64,000 bases of DNA. Origin: Microbacterium yannicii PS01 (GTDB lineage Bacteria; Actinomycetota; Actinomycetes; Actinomycetales; Microbacteriaceae). Below the pieces are notes generated by a model. It made no database searches, was not told the DNA's origin, and was given only the letters and a program-made list of their open reading frames with translations. The stretch covers positions 35,506-99,505 of the forward strand of contig NZ_CAJF01000013.1 in NCBI RefSeq assembly GCF_000304335.1, in the 5' to 3' direction. Numbering within the stretch: the stretch's first letter is position 1; every line of letters starts with the position of its first letter. Below are positions 10,103 to 19,860 of this stretch, one piece after another. The position numbers and the translations under genes are program-made.

Positions 10103-10734
10103 GATGTCTCCTCGTCTTCCGATCCGGCGCGCTGCTCTGCCGCCGCCAGGACTGCGCTCACGAGGTCGGTGATCCGCGACTCCGCCGTCTCCCGGGAGAG
10201 CCCGCGATCGCGCCGGAGCAGCTTCCAGGCGTACACGTCGGTGACCACGACGAGCTGATCGACGACATCGTCGCGACGACACGCCGGCCTGGCTCTGGCG
10301 ACGAGGTCCGTCACCCATTCCCGATGCACCTGCTTGCCCTGCGAGGTGATCTGCGCGATCCGTTCGTCGAACGCCTCCTGCGCCAGCAGCCGGATGACGG
10401 AGTCGCCTCGCCGCTCATAGTGCTCGAGCAGGACGCCGACCGCCGCGCGCAGGTCGGTCGACGGGATCCGTCGTTCGGCTTCGATCAGCGTGCTGCCGTG
10501 GGCCAGCGCGGCATCCAACAGCCCCTCACGGGTGCCGAAGTGGCGCAGAACGGTCTGCACGCTCACCCCCGCGCGGGAGCCGACGTCTGCCAGCGAGAGC
10601 TCGCTCGTCGCCTTCTCGAGGACCAGGCCCACGGTGGCGTCGAGGATGGCGTCGCGAGTCCGGCCTGCGGCCTCGGCACGCGCGCGCTGCCGGTACGGCC
10701 GCACCGATGCGCTGCTCCGCGGTTTGGCGTCCAT
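10099..10734 (-). CDS. TetR family transcriptional regulator
   Basis: A 211-residue TetR-type repressor. The N-terminal helix-turn-helix is visible at about residues 25-70 (RDAILDATVGLVLEK...SLADVGSRAGVSVQTVLRHFGTREGLLDAAL). The C-terminal ligand domain is not assignable. It overlaps the glycosyltransferase gene by ATGA. A strong promoter (TTGACA, 17 nt, TAGCGT) ends almost at the start codon, and an inverted repeat TAGTCC/GGACTA brackets it, suggesting autoregulation. Confidence 0.86.
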   Translation of the reverse strand: MDAKPRSSASVRPYRQRARAEAAGRTRDAILDATVGLVLEKATSELSLADVGSRAGVSVQTVLRHFGTREGLLDAALAHGSTLIEAERRIPSTDLRAAVGVLLEHYERRGDSVIRLLAQEAFDERIAQITSQGKQVHREWVTDLVARARPACRRDDVVDQLVVVTDVYAWKLLRRDRGLSRETAESRITDLVSAVLAAAEQRAGSEDEETS

Positions 10735-10742
10735 GACATCGG

Positions 10743-10780
10743 ACGCTAGTCCGGAAGAGAATTCGTGTCAACGGGGACTA
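10743..10780 (-). promoter_or_regulatory. Promoter and candidate operator of the TetR-glycosyltransferase operon
   Basis: Reading the minus strand, TTGACA (10766-10771) is followed after 17 nt by TAGCGT (10743-10748), a near-consensus housekeeping promoter whose start site is at or next to the ATG at 10734. Half-sites TAGTCC (10747-10752) and GGACTA (10775-10780) form a 6-bp inverted repeat bracketing both promoter boxes, a position expected for a TetR-family operator. Binding is inferred. Confidence 0.6.
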
Positions 10781-10813
10781 ACGCGAATGTTTTTCGACGA
10801 GATCGAGCCTGTG

Positions 10814-11547
10814 TCAGCGGAACCTCACGCCGGCGCCGCCGGAATCGCCTTCGCCCAGCGCCTGCCGCGCGGCGGTCAGCGCCACCGACCCTGGGTAGCC
10901 ACGGCGGGCGAGCTGGCCGGTCAAGCGACGCACTGCGACCTCGCGATCGAGATCCCGCAGAGACCGTGCCTTTCCCCGCGCGTATTCCAGCGCCCGCTCC
11001 ACGTCGTCGTCGGGCAGCGCGGCGAGGGCGGCATCGGCCACATCCCGAGGAATCCCGCGTTTGGCGAGTGTCTGGGCGATCACCTGACGACCCTGACCTT
11101 TGCGGTCGACACCGGCGTGGATCAGCTGCTCGGCGAGGGCGGCGTCGTTGAGATAGCCCCGGCCGAGAAAGTCCGTCAGGACCGCGTCGACGGCGTCGTC
11201 GTCGAGGTCGCGCTCTGCGACGACGGCGCGGGCCTCCTTCACCGACAGCGACCGCGAGCGGAGCCGCTTGAGGAGGTTCTTCTCCGCGATGTCGCGCTCG
11301 ATCCCGTCCTGCCCTGCGTCATCGCCGTCCTCGGTGTCGAACGCTCCTCGGGGGCCGTCGTTGCCGCCCTCGACAGGATCGTCGTCCCACGTGGTGTTCC
11401 ACCGCGCCGCCGGCCGCACTGCCGGAACATCGGCGGTCGCTGGCGCGGCTGCGCGTGACGCCGAGGGTGCGAAGAGGGGGATGACAGGGGCGAGCCCGAC
11501 GTCCGATGGAACGTCGGACTCGCCACCACTGTCGCTGAAGCGGACCA

Positions 11548-11548
<1 letters not shown>
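10814..11548 (-). CDS. recX: Regulatory protein RecX
   Basis: RecX binds RecA filaments and limits recombinase activity. The 244-residue protein has a long, low-complexity acidic N-terminal segment (about 1-85) followed by three RecX repeats starting at about residue 90 (KNLLKRLRSRSLSVKEARAVV, GRGYLNDAALAEQLI, RQVIAQTLAKRGI). Its ATG shares one base with the TGA of recA (TGATG), so it is translationally coupled to recA and would share its SOS induction. The frame stays open upstream inside recA, but that part is not homologous. Confidence 0.93.
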
Positions 11549-12597
<1,049 letters not shown>

Positions 12598-12795
12598 GGC
12601 GTGCTCCTTATGCTCGCGTTCCGTCGCCTGTAGGCTGTCGCGCTCCACCCCGGATGGGACGGATGCTGCGACAAGGCGTGAGGTGTCGTTCGACGTGAAT
12701 CACGTTAGGGAAGGGCTCCGACATCCGTCTTCGCTCCTCTCGGACCGTGGACAGACACGTCCTCGACTCCTGCTGTGGAGGAGCCTACGCGGATC

Positions 12796-12811
12796 TCGAA
12801 CACACGTTCGA
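12796..12811. promoter_or_regulatory. LexA binding site (SOS box) upstream of recA
   Basis: TCGAACACACGTTCGA is a perfect 16-bp palindrome with the TCGAAC-N4-GTTCGA consensus known for actinobacterial LexA. It lies about 200 bp before the recA start. A TAGGCT box about 7 nt downstream on the minus strand (about 12782-12787) fits a -10 element, so LexA would occlude the promoter. It should impose DNA-damage control on recA and recX. Confidence 0.9.
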
Positions 12812-12867
12812 CCCGACACGCCGCGGGGGTGAAGCCACTGGAACGAAGTGGCGAGCGTCTTCGACGT

Positions 12868-13092
12868 TCAGGAGCGGCGCGGCTCGAGCCGGCCCACGCC
12901 GTAACGGCGCTCCTCCGGAACGTCCAGCTCTTCGCAGAGCGCCAGCCAGACGTCCCGAGGCGGAACACCGGCGGCGATCGCCTCCGCCGCCGTGCGACCG
13001 CCGGCCTTCGCGAGCACCAGGTCGGTCAGCACGGCGTCGGCGCGACCGCCGAACTCGTCCGCGACCGCGCGGTCGAACTCACTGCGCCGCAT
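12868..13092 (-). CDS. DUF3046 domain protein
   Basis: A 74-residue protein of the DUF3046 family, whose function is unknown. It shows the family pattern: R-x-x-EF at the start, a central LAKAGGRTAAEAIAAGVPPRDVWLALCEELDVP (about 29-61) and a short basic end. It is the usual gene between clgR and recA in actinobacteria. An AAAGG stretch lies before the ATG. The SOS-controlled recA promoter starts just after its stop codon. Confidence 0.88.
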   Translation of the reverse strand: MRRSEFDRAVADEFGGRADAVLTDLVLAKAGGRTAAEAIAAGVPPRDVWLALCEELDVPEERRYGVGRLEPRRS

Positions 13093-13131
13093 GGGTGCCT
13101 TTTGCTGCTGCTCTTGATGTCGAGGCGCAGA

Positions 13132-13440
13132 TCAGCGCAGCGACAGTTCGGCGTCGACCGAGGCGACCAGGTCGTCGGGGACGACGTCGGGGAAGGGCTG
13201 CATGCCTTCGAGCACGGAGATGCGGTCCCCGACCTCACGCATGATGGTGGAGATGGGAACGTCGAGCGCTTCGGCCACGGAGGCGAGGATCTCGCTCGAG
13301 GCCTCTTTCTGGCCGCGCTCCACTTCGCTCAGGTAGCCGAGCGCGACACTGGCGCGACTCGCGACCTGACGGAGGGTGCGACCCTTCTGCTGGCGGAAGT
13401 CACGAAGAACTTCGCCGATCTCTTGACGAACCAGGATCAT
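13132..13440 (-). CDS. clgR: ClgR-type XRE family transcriptional regulator
   Basis: A 102-residue helix-turn-helix regulator matching ClgR, the actinobacterial activator of clp protease genes and other proteostasis functions. The XRE domain covers about residues 8-66 (IGEVLRDFRQQKGRTLRQVA...LGYLSEVERGQKEASSEILASVAEALDVP). The position between cinA and DUF3046-recA is the conserved ClgR locus. In relatives ClgR is itself degraded by ClpCP through a short hydrophobic C-terminus; here the protein ends DAELSLR, so such a tag is not obvious. The start has a GAGGGGG ribosome-binding site. Confidence 0.87.
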   Translation of the reverse strand: MILVRQEIGEVLRDFRQQKGRTLRQVASRASVALGYLSEVERGQKEASSEILASVAEALDVPISTIMREVGDRISVLEGMQPFPDVVPDDLVASVDAELSLR

Positions 13441-13601
13441 TGTGGCCCCCTCCTCACATGTGATTCAGCCGCCGTCCGGGTGGACAACAGTACCGCACCG
13501 GCTGATGCCAATCTAATCCCGCGAACTGGGGAATGGGTGGGAATCGCTGAATGTAACCGAGACGAAACACCGGATGTTCCCCAGTGCTCGAGACCGGCCG
13601 A

Positions 13602-14120
13602 TCAGAGCCGCGCGAAGCATGCGCGCAGCGCCTCGCGCACGGTCCGCGACCGGATCTCGGCACGCGTGCCGCCGAAGACGAATCCCGACACGTACTCGCC
13701 TTCGGGAGTCGCCACCGCGATGTACACGGTGCCGACGGGCCGGCCGTCCTGCGGGCTGGGACCGGCCACGCCCGTCGTCGCGATGCCGACGTGAGTGCCG
13801 AGGGCCCGCCGCGCCCCCTGCGCCATCTGTGCCGCCACCGTCGCGTCCACGGCCCCGACGCGGTCGAGCAGCGCCGTGTCCACGCCGAGTGCGGTGGACT
13901 TCAGATCGGTCGCGTACGCGACGATGCCGCCGCGCACCGATGCCGACGCACCCGGGACGTCGACCAGCGTCGCGACGAGCAGACCGCCGGTGAGCGACTC
14001 GGCGGTGCCGACGGTCCAGGCGCGTCGACCGAGGGCTTCGAGGACCGCGCGGGCGTCGGCATCCGTCTCCTCATCGGCCCGGGAGGGCGATGGATGCCGC
14101 GTCCGCTGGTCAGGCGCCAT
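13602..14120 (-). CDS. cinA: CinA family protein (nicotinamide-nucleotide amidohydrolase domain)
   Basis: A stand-alone CinA C-terminal domain of 172 residues. This family deamidates nicotinamide mononucleotide to nicotinate mononucleotide in pyridine nucleotide salvage. Visible motifs are TVGTAESLTGGLL (about 36-48), SVRGGIVAYATDLKSTALGV (about 62-81) and GIATTGVAGPSPQDGRPVGTVYIA (about 110-133). The N-terminal MoCF domain of full-length CinA is absent, as in most actinobacteria. The ATG at 14120 overlaps pgsA by 11 nt, indicating translational coupling. Confidence 0.9.
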   Translation of the reverse strand: MAPDQRTRHPSPSRADEETDADARAVLEALGRRAWTVGTAESLTGGLLVATLVDVPGASASVRGGIVAYATDLKSTALGVDTALLDRVGAVDATVAAQMAQGARRALGTHVGIATTGVAGPSPQDGRPVGTVYIAVATPEGEYVSGFVFGGTRAEIRSRTVREALRACFARL

Positions 14121-14688
14121 TCGGGCTCTTCCGGGCCCGCGCACCTCGCGCCTCGCTCACGATGTAGTCGATGCCGCTGGCGATGGTCAGGACCACCGCG
14201 ATCGCCATGGTCACGCCGTTGACCCACCAGATCCACTCGCCGACGAGCGTCCACAGGGGAAGGAGGGCGAGCGAGAGTGCAACGGCCTGTGCGACGGTCT
14301 TGAGCTTGCCCATCCACGCCGCGGCGAGGACGTGGTCGCTCACCACCAGGAAGCGGTAGACGGTGATGCCGATCTCGCGGACGAGGACCACGACGGTCAC
14401 CCACCAGGGAAGCTCGGCGAGGATCGACAGCCCGATGAATGCGAACCCCGTCAGGACCTTGTCCGCGATGGGATCCAGCAGCTTGCCGAGGTCGGTGACG
14501 ATGTCGTGCCGTCGGGCGAGATATCCGTCCAGACCGTCCGTGGCGATCGCCACGATGAACAGCACCGCCGCCCACCACCGGACCGCCCCGTCGGCGCCGC
14601 CGTCCGCCAGCAGCATCCAGAGGAAGACCGGCGCGCACAGGATGCGCACGATCGTGATCGCGTTCGGGAGCTGCCGCGGAATGGCCAT
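14110..14688 (-). CDS. pgsA: CDP-diacylglycerol-glycerol-3-phosphate 3-phosphatidyltransferase
   Basis: PgsA makes phosphatidylglycerol phosphate at the membrane. The 192-residue protein has the CDP-alcohol phosphotransferase motif DGLDGYLARR...GKLLDPIADK at about 59-84, with all Asp residues of D-G-x2-A-R-x8-G-x3-D-x3-D, and several membrane helices. A TAGGGT box (14695-14700, minus strand) lies 6 nt before the ATG, consistent with leaderless transcription. It is followed by cinA with an 11-nt overlap. Confidence 0.94.
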   Translation of the reverse strand: MAIPRQLPNAITIVRILCAPVFLWMLLADGGADGAVRWWAAVLFIVAIATDGLDGYLARRHDIVTDLGKLLDPIADKVLTGFAFIGLSILAELPWWVTVVVLVREIGITVYRFLVVSDHVLAAAWMGKLKTVAQAVALSLALLPLWTLVGEWIWWVNGVTMAIAVVLTIASGIDYIVSEARGARARKSPNGA

Positions 14689-14728
14689 GGATCGACCCTA
14701 TCGGCGCGCCGATGCCGAACGTGGCCGC

Positions 14729-17452
14729 TCAGTCGCGACCGGTTAGCCCCCACGCGTCCTCGGAACCGTCCTCGCTCTCGACCACCGGGTAGCCGTCGAA
14801 CTGCGAGGCGATGGCATCCGTCCCGTATCGGTCGTCTGCTCCGGCCGCATCCGCGGGAGCGGCAGCCGCAGCGGGCGGGTCCTCGCCTCGCAGGCGCGCC
14901 AGAACCTCGGGCAGCTGGTCGGGTCGTACCAGCACGTCTCGGGCCTTCGAGCCCTCGGAGGGCCCGACGATCTCGCGCGACTCGAGCAGGTCCATGAGGC
15001 GCCCCGCCTTGGCGAAGCCGACCCGCAGCTTGCGCTGCAGCATCGACGTCGAGCCGAACTGGGTCGACACGATCTGCTCGGCGGCAGCCAGCAGCAGCTC
15101 GAGGTCGTCGCCGATGTCGGCATCGACCTCTTTCTTCTCCACAGCGGCGGCGACGTCGGAGCGGTAGTCCGGACGGGCTTGGGCGGTGACGTGCTTGACG
15201 ACCGCTTCGATCTCTTGCTCGCTGACCCACGCACCCTGCACGCGCAGCGCCTTGGATGCTCCCATCGGGAGGAACAGGCCGTCGCCCTGGCCGATCAGGC
15301 GGTCGGCGCCGGGCTGATCGAGGATGACGCGGGAGTCGGTCACGCTGGTCACGGCGAAGGCGAGACGCGAGGGGACGTTCGCCTTGATGAGGCCGGTCAC
15401 GACGTCGACCGACGGTCGCTGCGTCGCCAGCACCAGGTGGATGCCGCTCGCACGGGCGAGCTGCGTGATCCGCACGATCGAGTCCTCGACGTCGCGCGGG
15501 GCGACCATCATGAGGTCGGCGAGCTCGTCGACCACCACGAGAAGGTACGGGTAGGGCTTGAGCACGCGCTCGCTGCCGGCGGGAAGGGTGATCTCACCGG
15601 CGACCACGGCCTTGTTGAAGTCGTCGATGTGGCGGAAGCCGAACGACGCGAGGTCGTCGTACCTCATGTCCATCTCCTTCACGACCCACTGCAGCGCCTC
15701 GGCCGCCTTCTTCGGGTTCGTGATGATGGGGGTGATGAGGTGCGGCACGCCCGCGTAGGACGTCAGCTCGACGCGCTTGGGGTCGATGAGCACCATGCGC
15801 ACGTCGGCGGGCTTCGCCTTCATCAGCAGGCTCGTGATCATCGAGTTGACGAAGCTCGACTTTCCCGATCCGGTCGAGCCCGCGACCAGGAGGTGGGGCA
15901 TCTTCGCGAGGTTCGCCACGACGTAGCCGCCGCCGACGTCCTTGCCGACGCCGATCGTCATGGGGTGCGTGGAGTTGGTCGCGTTCGCCGAGCGCAGGAC
16001 GTCGCCGAGCGTGACGATCTCGCGGTCGGCGTTGGGGATCTCGACGCCGATGGCGCTCTTCCCCGGGATGGGCGCGAGGATGCGCACTTCGTTCGACGCG
16101 ACGGCGTAGGCGATGTTGTTGGTGAGCGCGGTGATGCGCTCGACCTTCACGCCGGGGCCGAGCGAGATCTCGTACTGGGTCACGGTCGGGCCGCGCGAGA
16201 AGCCCGTGACGCGGGCATCGACCGAGAACTGGTCGAGCACGCTCGTGATCGCGCGGACGGTGTCGTCGTTGGCCTGGGAACGGGCGACGTGTGGAGTGCC
16301 GGCGGCGAGGGCGTTCACCGACGGGAGGCGGTAGGGAGCTGACGGCGAGTCGATCGCGGTCTGCGAGCCGATCCCGTCCAGTCCGGGGAGCACGCCGTCG
16401 TCGACGGGTCCGGTGTCGTCGTGGAGCGAGGTGCGGGACGAGGATGTCGCGGCCTTCGCCGCCTCCAGCACCGCCGGGTCGATGACCTCGGTGAGTGCGT
16501 CGGCGCCCGGCGGCTCGGGTGCCACTGGCGGAGTGATCGCCTGCTCGAAGCCGCCCTGTGCCGAGCCCGGCGTGAGCAGGGCCGTGAGGTCCTGCGAGCC
16601 GAGCTCGCCGTCGGGGTCCTTCTCGCGGCCGGTCTTGTTGCGGCGCCACCACGGAAGCGATGGATCGCCCTCGTCGTCGTCCTGCCCTGCGGCATCCGGC
16701 GTCGACTTCGGCGCCTTCTCGGCGCGGGGCTCGGCGTCGAACATCCAGGCGTACAGGTCGCCCAGGCGCTGCCCGATACGGTTCGGGGGCGTCTTGGTGA
16801 GGATCAGGATGCCGAGCACGGCGAGCAGCGACAGCACAATGTATGCGCCGACGTCGGTGAGGAGGATCGCCAGGGGCTCGCCGAGCATCCACCCGAACGT
16901 GCCGCCGGCCTCGCTGAGCGCCGGGAGTCCCTCGCTGGGCTGCGGACGCCCGCCCGCGACGTGGCAGAAGCCCGCGACGGTGACGACGATGAGGCCGAAG
17001 CCGATGCCCACTCGCCCGTTGTCGTGCACCGACGACGGGTGGCGGAACATCCATCCGGCCAGCAGCAGGAGCAGCACCGGCAGCACGAACGCCTCGCGGC
17101 CCAGGAGCGCGCCGACGGAGTAGGCGCTGATCGTCTTCGCGACCTCGTTACCGATGAAGAACCACTCGTTGGCGGCGCCGGCGATGGCCAGCAGGACCAG
17201 CAGGAACGGGAACCCGTCGCGGCGCTGCTCCTTCTCGAGCGTCTCGGGGCCGAACGCGCGGAACAGCCCGCCCGTGGCGTGTGCGACGGCGAGCCACGCC
17301 CGTGCGGCGACGGGAGGCTTCTCGGTCTCGCCGACATACTGCTTCGGGGCGGGCGCGGGCTTGCGGGCGCGCGAGGACGATGCGTTCGACGCCCCGGACG
17401 AGGGGCTCGAGGACGCGCGTGATCCCTTGGTCGGGCTGCTGCTCCTGGCCAT
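14729..17452 (-). CDS. ftsK: DNA translocase FtsK
   Basis: FtsK is a septum-located ATP-driven pump that aligns chromosome termini for dimer resolution. The 907-residue protein has a Ser/Lys-rich cytoplasmic start, about four membrane helices (about 60-240), an acidic/proline-rich linker (about 250-400), and the motor domain with Walker [11 protein letters not shown] near 525-533, Walker [14 protein letters not shown] and the C-terminal winged-helix gamma domain ([22 protein letters not shown], about 820). A TACCGT box at 17459-17464 lies 6 nt before the ATG. Confidence 0.97.
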   Translation of the reverse strand: MARSSSPTKGSRASSSPSSGASNASSSRARKPAPAPKQYVGETEKPPVAARAWLAVAHATGGLFRAFGPETLEKEQRRDGFPFLLVLLAIAGAANEWFFIGNEVAKTISAYSVGALLGREAFVLPVLLLLLAGWMFRHPSSVHDNGRVGIGFGLIVVTVAGFCHVAGGRPQPSEGLPALSEAGGTFGWMLGEPLAILLTDVGAYIVLSLLAVLGILILTKTPPNRIGQRLGDLYAWMFDAEPRAEKAPKSTPDAAGQDDDEGDPSLPWWRRNKTGREKDPDGELGSQDLTALLTPGSAQGGFEQAITPPVAPEPPGADALTEVIDPAVLEAAKAATSSSRTSLHDDTGPVDDGVLPGLDGIGSQTAIDSPSAPYRLPSVNALAAGTPHVARSQANDDTVRAITSVLDQFSVDARVTGFSRGPTVTQYEISLGPGVKVERITALTNNIAYAVASNEVRILAPIPGKSAIGVEIPNADREIVTLGDVLRSANATNSTHPMTIGVGKDVGGGYVVANLAKMPHLLVAGSTGSGKSSFVNSMITSLLMKAKPADVRMVLIDPKRVELTSYAGVPHLITPIITNPKKAAEALQWVVKEMDMRYDDLASFGFRHIDDFNKAVVAGEITLPAGSERVLKPYPYLLVVVDELADLMMVAPRDVEDSIVRITQLARASGIHLVLATQRPSVDVVTGLIKANVPSRLAFAVTSVTDSRVILDQPGADRLIGQGDGLFLPMGASKALRVQGAWVSEQEIEAVVKHVTAQARPDYRSDVAAAVEKKEVDADIGDDLELLLAAAEQIVSTQFGSTSMLQRKLRVGFAKAGRLMDLLESREIVGPSEGSKARDVLVRPDQLPEVLARLRGEDPPAAAAAPADAAGADDRYGTDAIASQFDGYPVVESEDGSEDAWGLTGRD

Positions 17453-17503
17453 TCCCCAACGGTAAGCCGCTCCCCCGACAAATCCGCGAGGGCGCGCGGC
17501 GCT

Positions 17504-17555
17504 TCGACAGGCTCAGCGACCGGCCGGGCGCGCGTCGACAGGCTCAGGGACCGGC
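17504..17555. repeat. Two direct copies of a 21-bp intergenic repeat
   Basis: Two near-identical 21-bp units (17504-17524 and 17535-17555), sharing the core TCGACAGGCTCAG and ending GACCGGC, lie 31 bp apart in the short gap between ftsK and the acetyltransferase gene. They differ by one base (C/G at position 14). From general knowledge, elements with this core are common between genes in Microbacteriaceae; their role is not known to me. Confidence 0.75.
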
Positions 17556-17563
17556 GGGGCGGC

Positions 17564-18058
17564 TCAGCGGAGGCGCTTGACCATCGTGTCGCGGCCGAGG
17601 CCGCTCTGCGTCACCGCGAAGCCCTCGCTGCGATACAGCGTCGTCGCGAAGTTGCCGCGCTCGACGCTCAGGCTGATGCGGCCGTAGCCCTGTGCGCCGG
17701 CGTGCTCGCACAGGCGCTGCAGCAGCGCTCGTCCGACGCCGTGCGCGCGCCAGATCGGCCGTACCCCGATGATGAGCTCGGGCACGCCGGTGCCGACATA
17801 CCCGAATCCCGGGTCGCTGCGCGGCAGCATGCGGTACCAGGCCCCTCCGATGGGTTCGCCGTTGCGGTCCTCGGCGACGAAGCCCGCATCGCCGGGTCGC
17901 ATCCAGCCCGAGACGTAGCGGCTGTGTTCCGTACCGGCCATCACCTCGTGTCGCGGCCGCAGTCCACCCTGGCGCCAGTTCGCCGCCTCGACGACCATGT
18001 CGCCGAGGAAGGCACCGTCCGCTTGCACGGCGGCGCGGACTCCGAAGGCGGGCGGCAT
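17564..18058 (-). CDS. GNAT family N-acetyltransferase
   Basis: A 164-residue GNAT acetyltransferase. The acetyl-CoA binding segment is visible at about 98-113 (IIGVRPIWRAHGVGRALLQRL), preceded by GGAWYRMLPRSDPGFGYVG and followed by ISLSVERGNFATTLYRSEGF, the usual beta5-alpha4 ending. A TAGACT box (18066-18071) lies 7 nt before the ATG, so the mRNA is probably leaderless. The acceptor is unknown. It lies between ftsK and rnj, where many relatives keep these two genes close together. Confidence 0.85.
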   Translation of the reverse strand: MPPAFGVRAAVQADGAFLGDMVVEAANWRQGGLRPRHEVMAGTEHSRYVSGWMRPGDAGFVAEDRNGEPIGGAWYRMLPRSDPGFGYVGTGVPELIIGVRPIWRAHGVGRALLQRLCEHAGAQGYGRISLSVERGNFATTLYRSEGFAVTQSGLGRDTMVKRLR

Positions 18059-18103
18059 GCGGTGGAGTCTACGGCCGCCGTGTCACGGCCGGATAAACGG
18101 CGT

Positions 18104-18193
18104 GTGGTGATCTCGCTACGCTTCGATGCTCCGCCCGTGGTGATCTCGCTACGCTTCGATGCTCCGCCCGTGGTGATCTCGCTACGCTTCGAT
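18104..18193. repeat. 33-bp tandem repeat running into the 3' end of the RNase J gene
   Basis: A 33-bp unit beginning GTGGTGATCTCGCTACGCTT is present as two full copies (18104-18136, 18137-18169) and a third partial copy of 24 bp (18170-18193). The third copy includes the last codons and stop of the RNase J gene. The copies appear identical, suggesting recent duplication. The core resembles GATCTCGATACG-type intergenic elements common in this family. No spacers of the CRISPR kind are present. Confidence 0.9.
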
Positions 18194-19858
18194 CACGAGC
18201 GGCACGATCATCGGGCGACGACGCAGCGACTGGTTCACCCAGCGGCCGATCGTGCGCCGGACGACCTGCGACAGGGCGTGCGAGTCGCGGACCCCCGACT
18301 GCGCGGCATCGGTGAGCGCGGCGGCGATCTTCGGCTTGACGGCCTCGAAGACCGCGTCGTCCTCGGCGAAGCCCCGCGCGTGGATCTCGGGGCCGGAGAT
18401 GATCTTGCCCGTCGAGGCGTCGACCACGACGATCACCGAGATGAAGCCCTCTTCGCCGAGGATCCGGCGGTCCTTGAGATCGGCATCCGTGATCTCGCCG
18501 ACCGTCGACCCGTCGACGTAGACGAAGCCGAGGTCGAGCTGGCCGACGACGCGTGCATCGCCGCCCTTCAGGTCGATGACGGTGCCGTTCTCGGCGAGGA
18601 TCGTCCGCTCGGCGGCGATGCCGGTGTCTTGCGCGAGGCGCGCGTTGGCCATCAGGTGCCGGTACTCGCCATGCACCGGCAGCACGTTGCGGGGCTTGAG
18701 GATGTTGTAGCAGTACAGCAGCTCGCCGGCCGCCGCGTGCCCCGACACGTGCACCTTGGCGTTGCCCTTATGCACCACGTTGGCGCCCAGCTTGGTGAGC
18801 CCGTCGATGACGCGGTAGACGGCGTTCTCGTTGCCCGGGATGAGGCTCGAGGCCAGGATGACGGTGTCTCCGGGGCCGGGCTCGATGGCGTGATCGAGAT
18901 TCGCCATGCGGCTGAGCACGGCCATCGGCTCGCCCTGCGACCCCGTCGACATGAAGACGATCCGGTCGTCGGGCAGATCCTGCGCCTTCTTGTAGTCGAT
19001 GAGCACGCCCTCGGGGACGTGCAGATACCCGAGCTCTTCGGCGATGCTCATGTTGCGCAGCATGCTGCGCCCGAGGAGCGCGACTCGACGACCGTGTGCG
19101 GCCGCGGCATCCAGCACCTGCTGCACGCGATGCACGTGGCTCGAGAAGCTCGCGACGATGACCCGCCGCGGCGCCTTGCCGATGACCTGATCCAGCACCG
19201 GACCGATCGAGCGCTCGAGCGGGGTGAAGCCGGGCACGTCCGCGTTGGTCGAGTCGACGAGGAAGAGGTCCACACCCTCCTCGCCCAAGCGTGAGAACGC
19301 GCGAAGGTCGGTCAGGCGGCCGTCCAGCGGCAGCTGGTCCATCTTGAAGTCGCCGGTGGCGAGCACGAGACCCGCGGGCGTGCGGATCGCCACGGCGAGC
19401 GCGTCGGGGATCGAGTGGTTGACGGCGACGAACTCGAGCTCGAACGGGCCGAGATTCTCGCGCTGGCCCTCGGCCACCGTGAGGCTGTACGGCTTGATGC
19501 GGTGTTCCTTGAGCTTCGCCTCGGTGAGGGCGAGAGTCAGGCCCGACCCGATGATCGGGATGTCGCTCTTGAGCTTCAGCAGGTAGGGCACCGCGCCGAT
19601 GTGATCTTCGTGACCGTGGGTCAGCACGACGCCGACGATGTCGTCGAGGCGGCTCTTGATCGGCTCGAAGTCGGGCAGGATCAGGTCGACGCCGGGCTGG
19701 TGCTCCTCGGGGAACAGCACGCCGCAGTCGACGACGAGCAGCTTGCCGCCGTACTCGAACACCGTCATGTTGCGGCCGACTTCGCCGAGTCCGCCGAGCG
19801 GGACGACCCGGAGGGTCCCCGCTTCGAGCTCGGGCGGGTCGTAAGGGGTCGTGGGCAT
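18182..19858 (-). CDS. rnj: Ribonuclease J
   Basis: RNase J is a metallo-beta-lactamase-fold enzyme with 5'-3' exonuclease and endonuclease activity in mRNA decay and rRNA maturation. The 558-residue protein has the zinc motif HGHEDH at 81-86, a beta-CASP domain (STGSQGEPMAVLSRMA at about 315) and the C-terminal RNase J domain with VHVSGHAAAGELL and VVPVHGEYRHL-like motifs. An AAGGAGG site lies 6-7 nt before the ATG. Its last four codons lie inside a tandem repeat. dapA lies directly upstream. Confidence 0.96.
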   Translation of the reverse strand: MPTTPYDPPELEAGTLRVVPLGGLGEVGRNMTVFEYGGKLLVVDCGVLFPEEHQPGVDLILPDFEPIKSRLDDIVGVVLTHGHEDHIGAVPYLLKLKSDIPIIGSGLTLALTEAKLKEHRIKPYSLTVAEGQRENLGPFELEFVAVNHSIPDALAVAIRTPAGLVLATGDFKMDQLPLDGRLTDLRAFSRLGEEGVDLFLVDSTNADVPGFTPLERSIGPVLDQVIGKAPRRVIVASFSSHVHRVQQVLDAAAAHGRRVALLGRSMLRNMSIAEELGYLHVPEGVLIDYKKAQDLPDDRIVFMSTGSQGEPMAVLSRMANLDHAIEPGPGDTVILASSLIPGNENAVYRVIDGLTKLGANVVHKGNAKVHVSGHAAAGELLYCYNILKPRNVLPVHGEYRHLMANARLAQDTGIAAERTILAENGTVIDLKGGDARVVGQLDLGFVYVDGSTVGEITDADLKDRRILGEEGFISVIVVVDASTGKIISGPEIHARGFAEDDAVFEAVKPKIAAALTDAAQSGVRDSHALSQVVRRTIGRWVNQSLRRRPMIVPLVIEA

Positions 19859-19860
19859 TG

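Noticed and set aside
18104..18193. CRISPR-like array
   Set aside because: The units are directly adjacent with no variable spacers, and there are no cas genes in the window.
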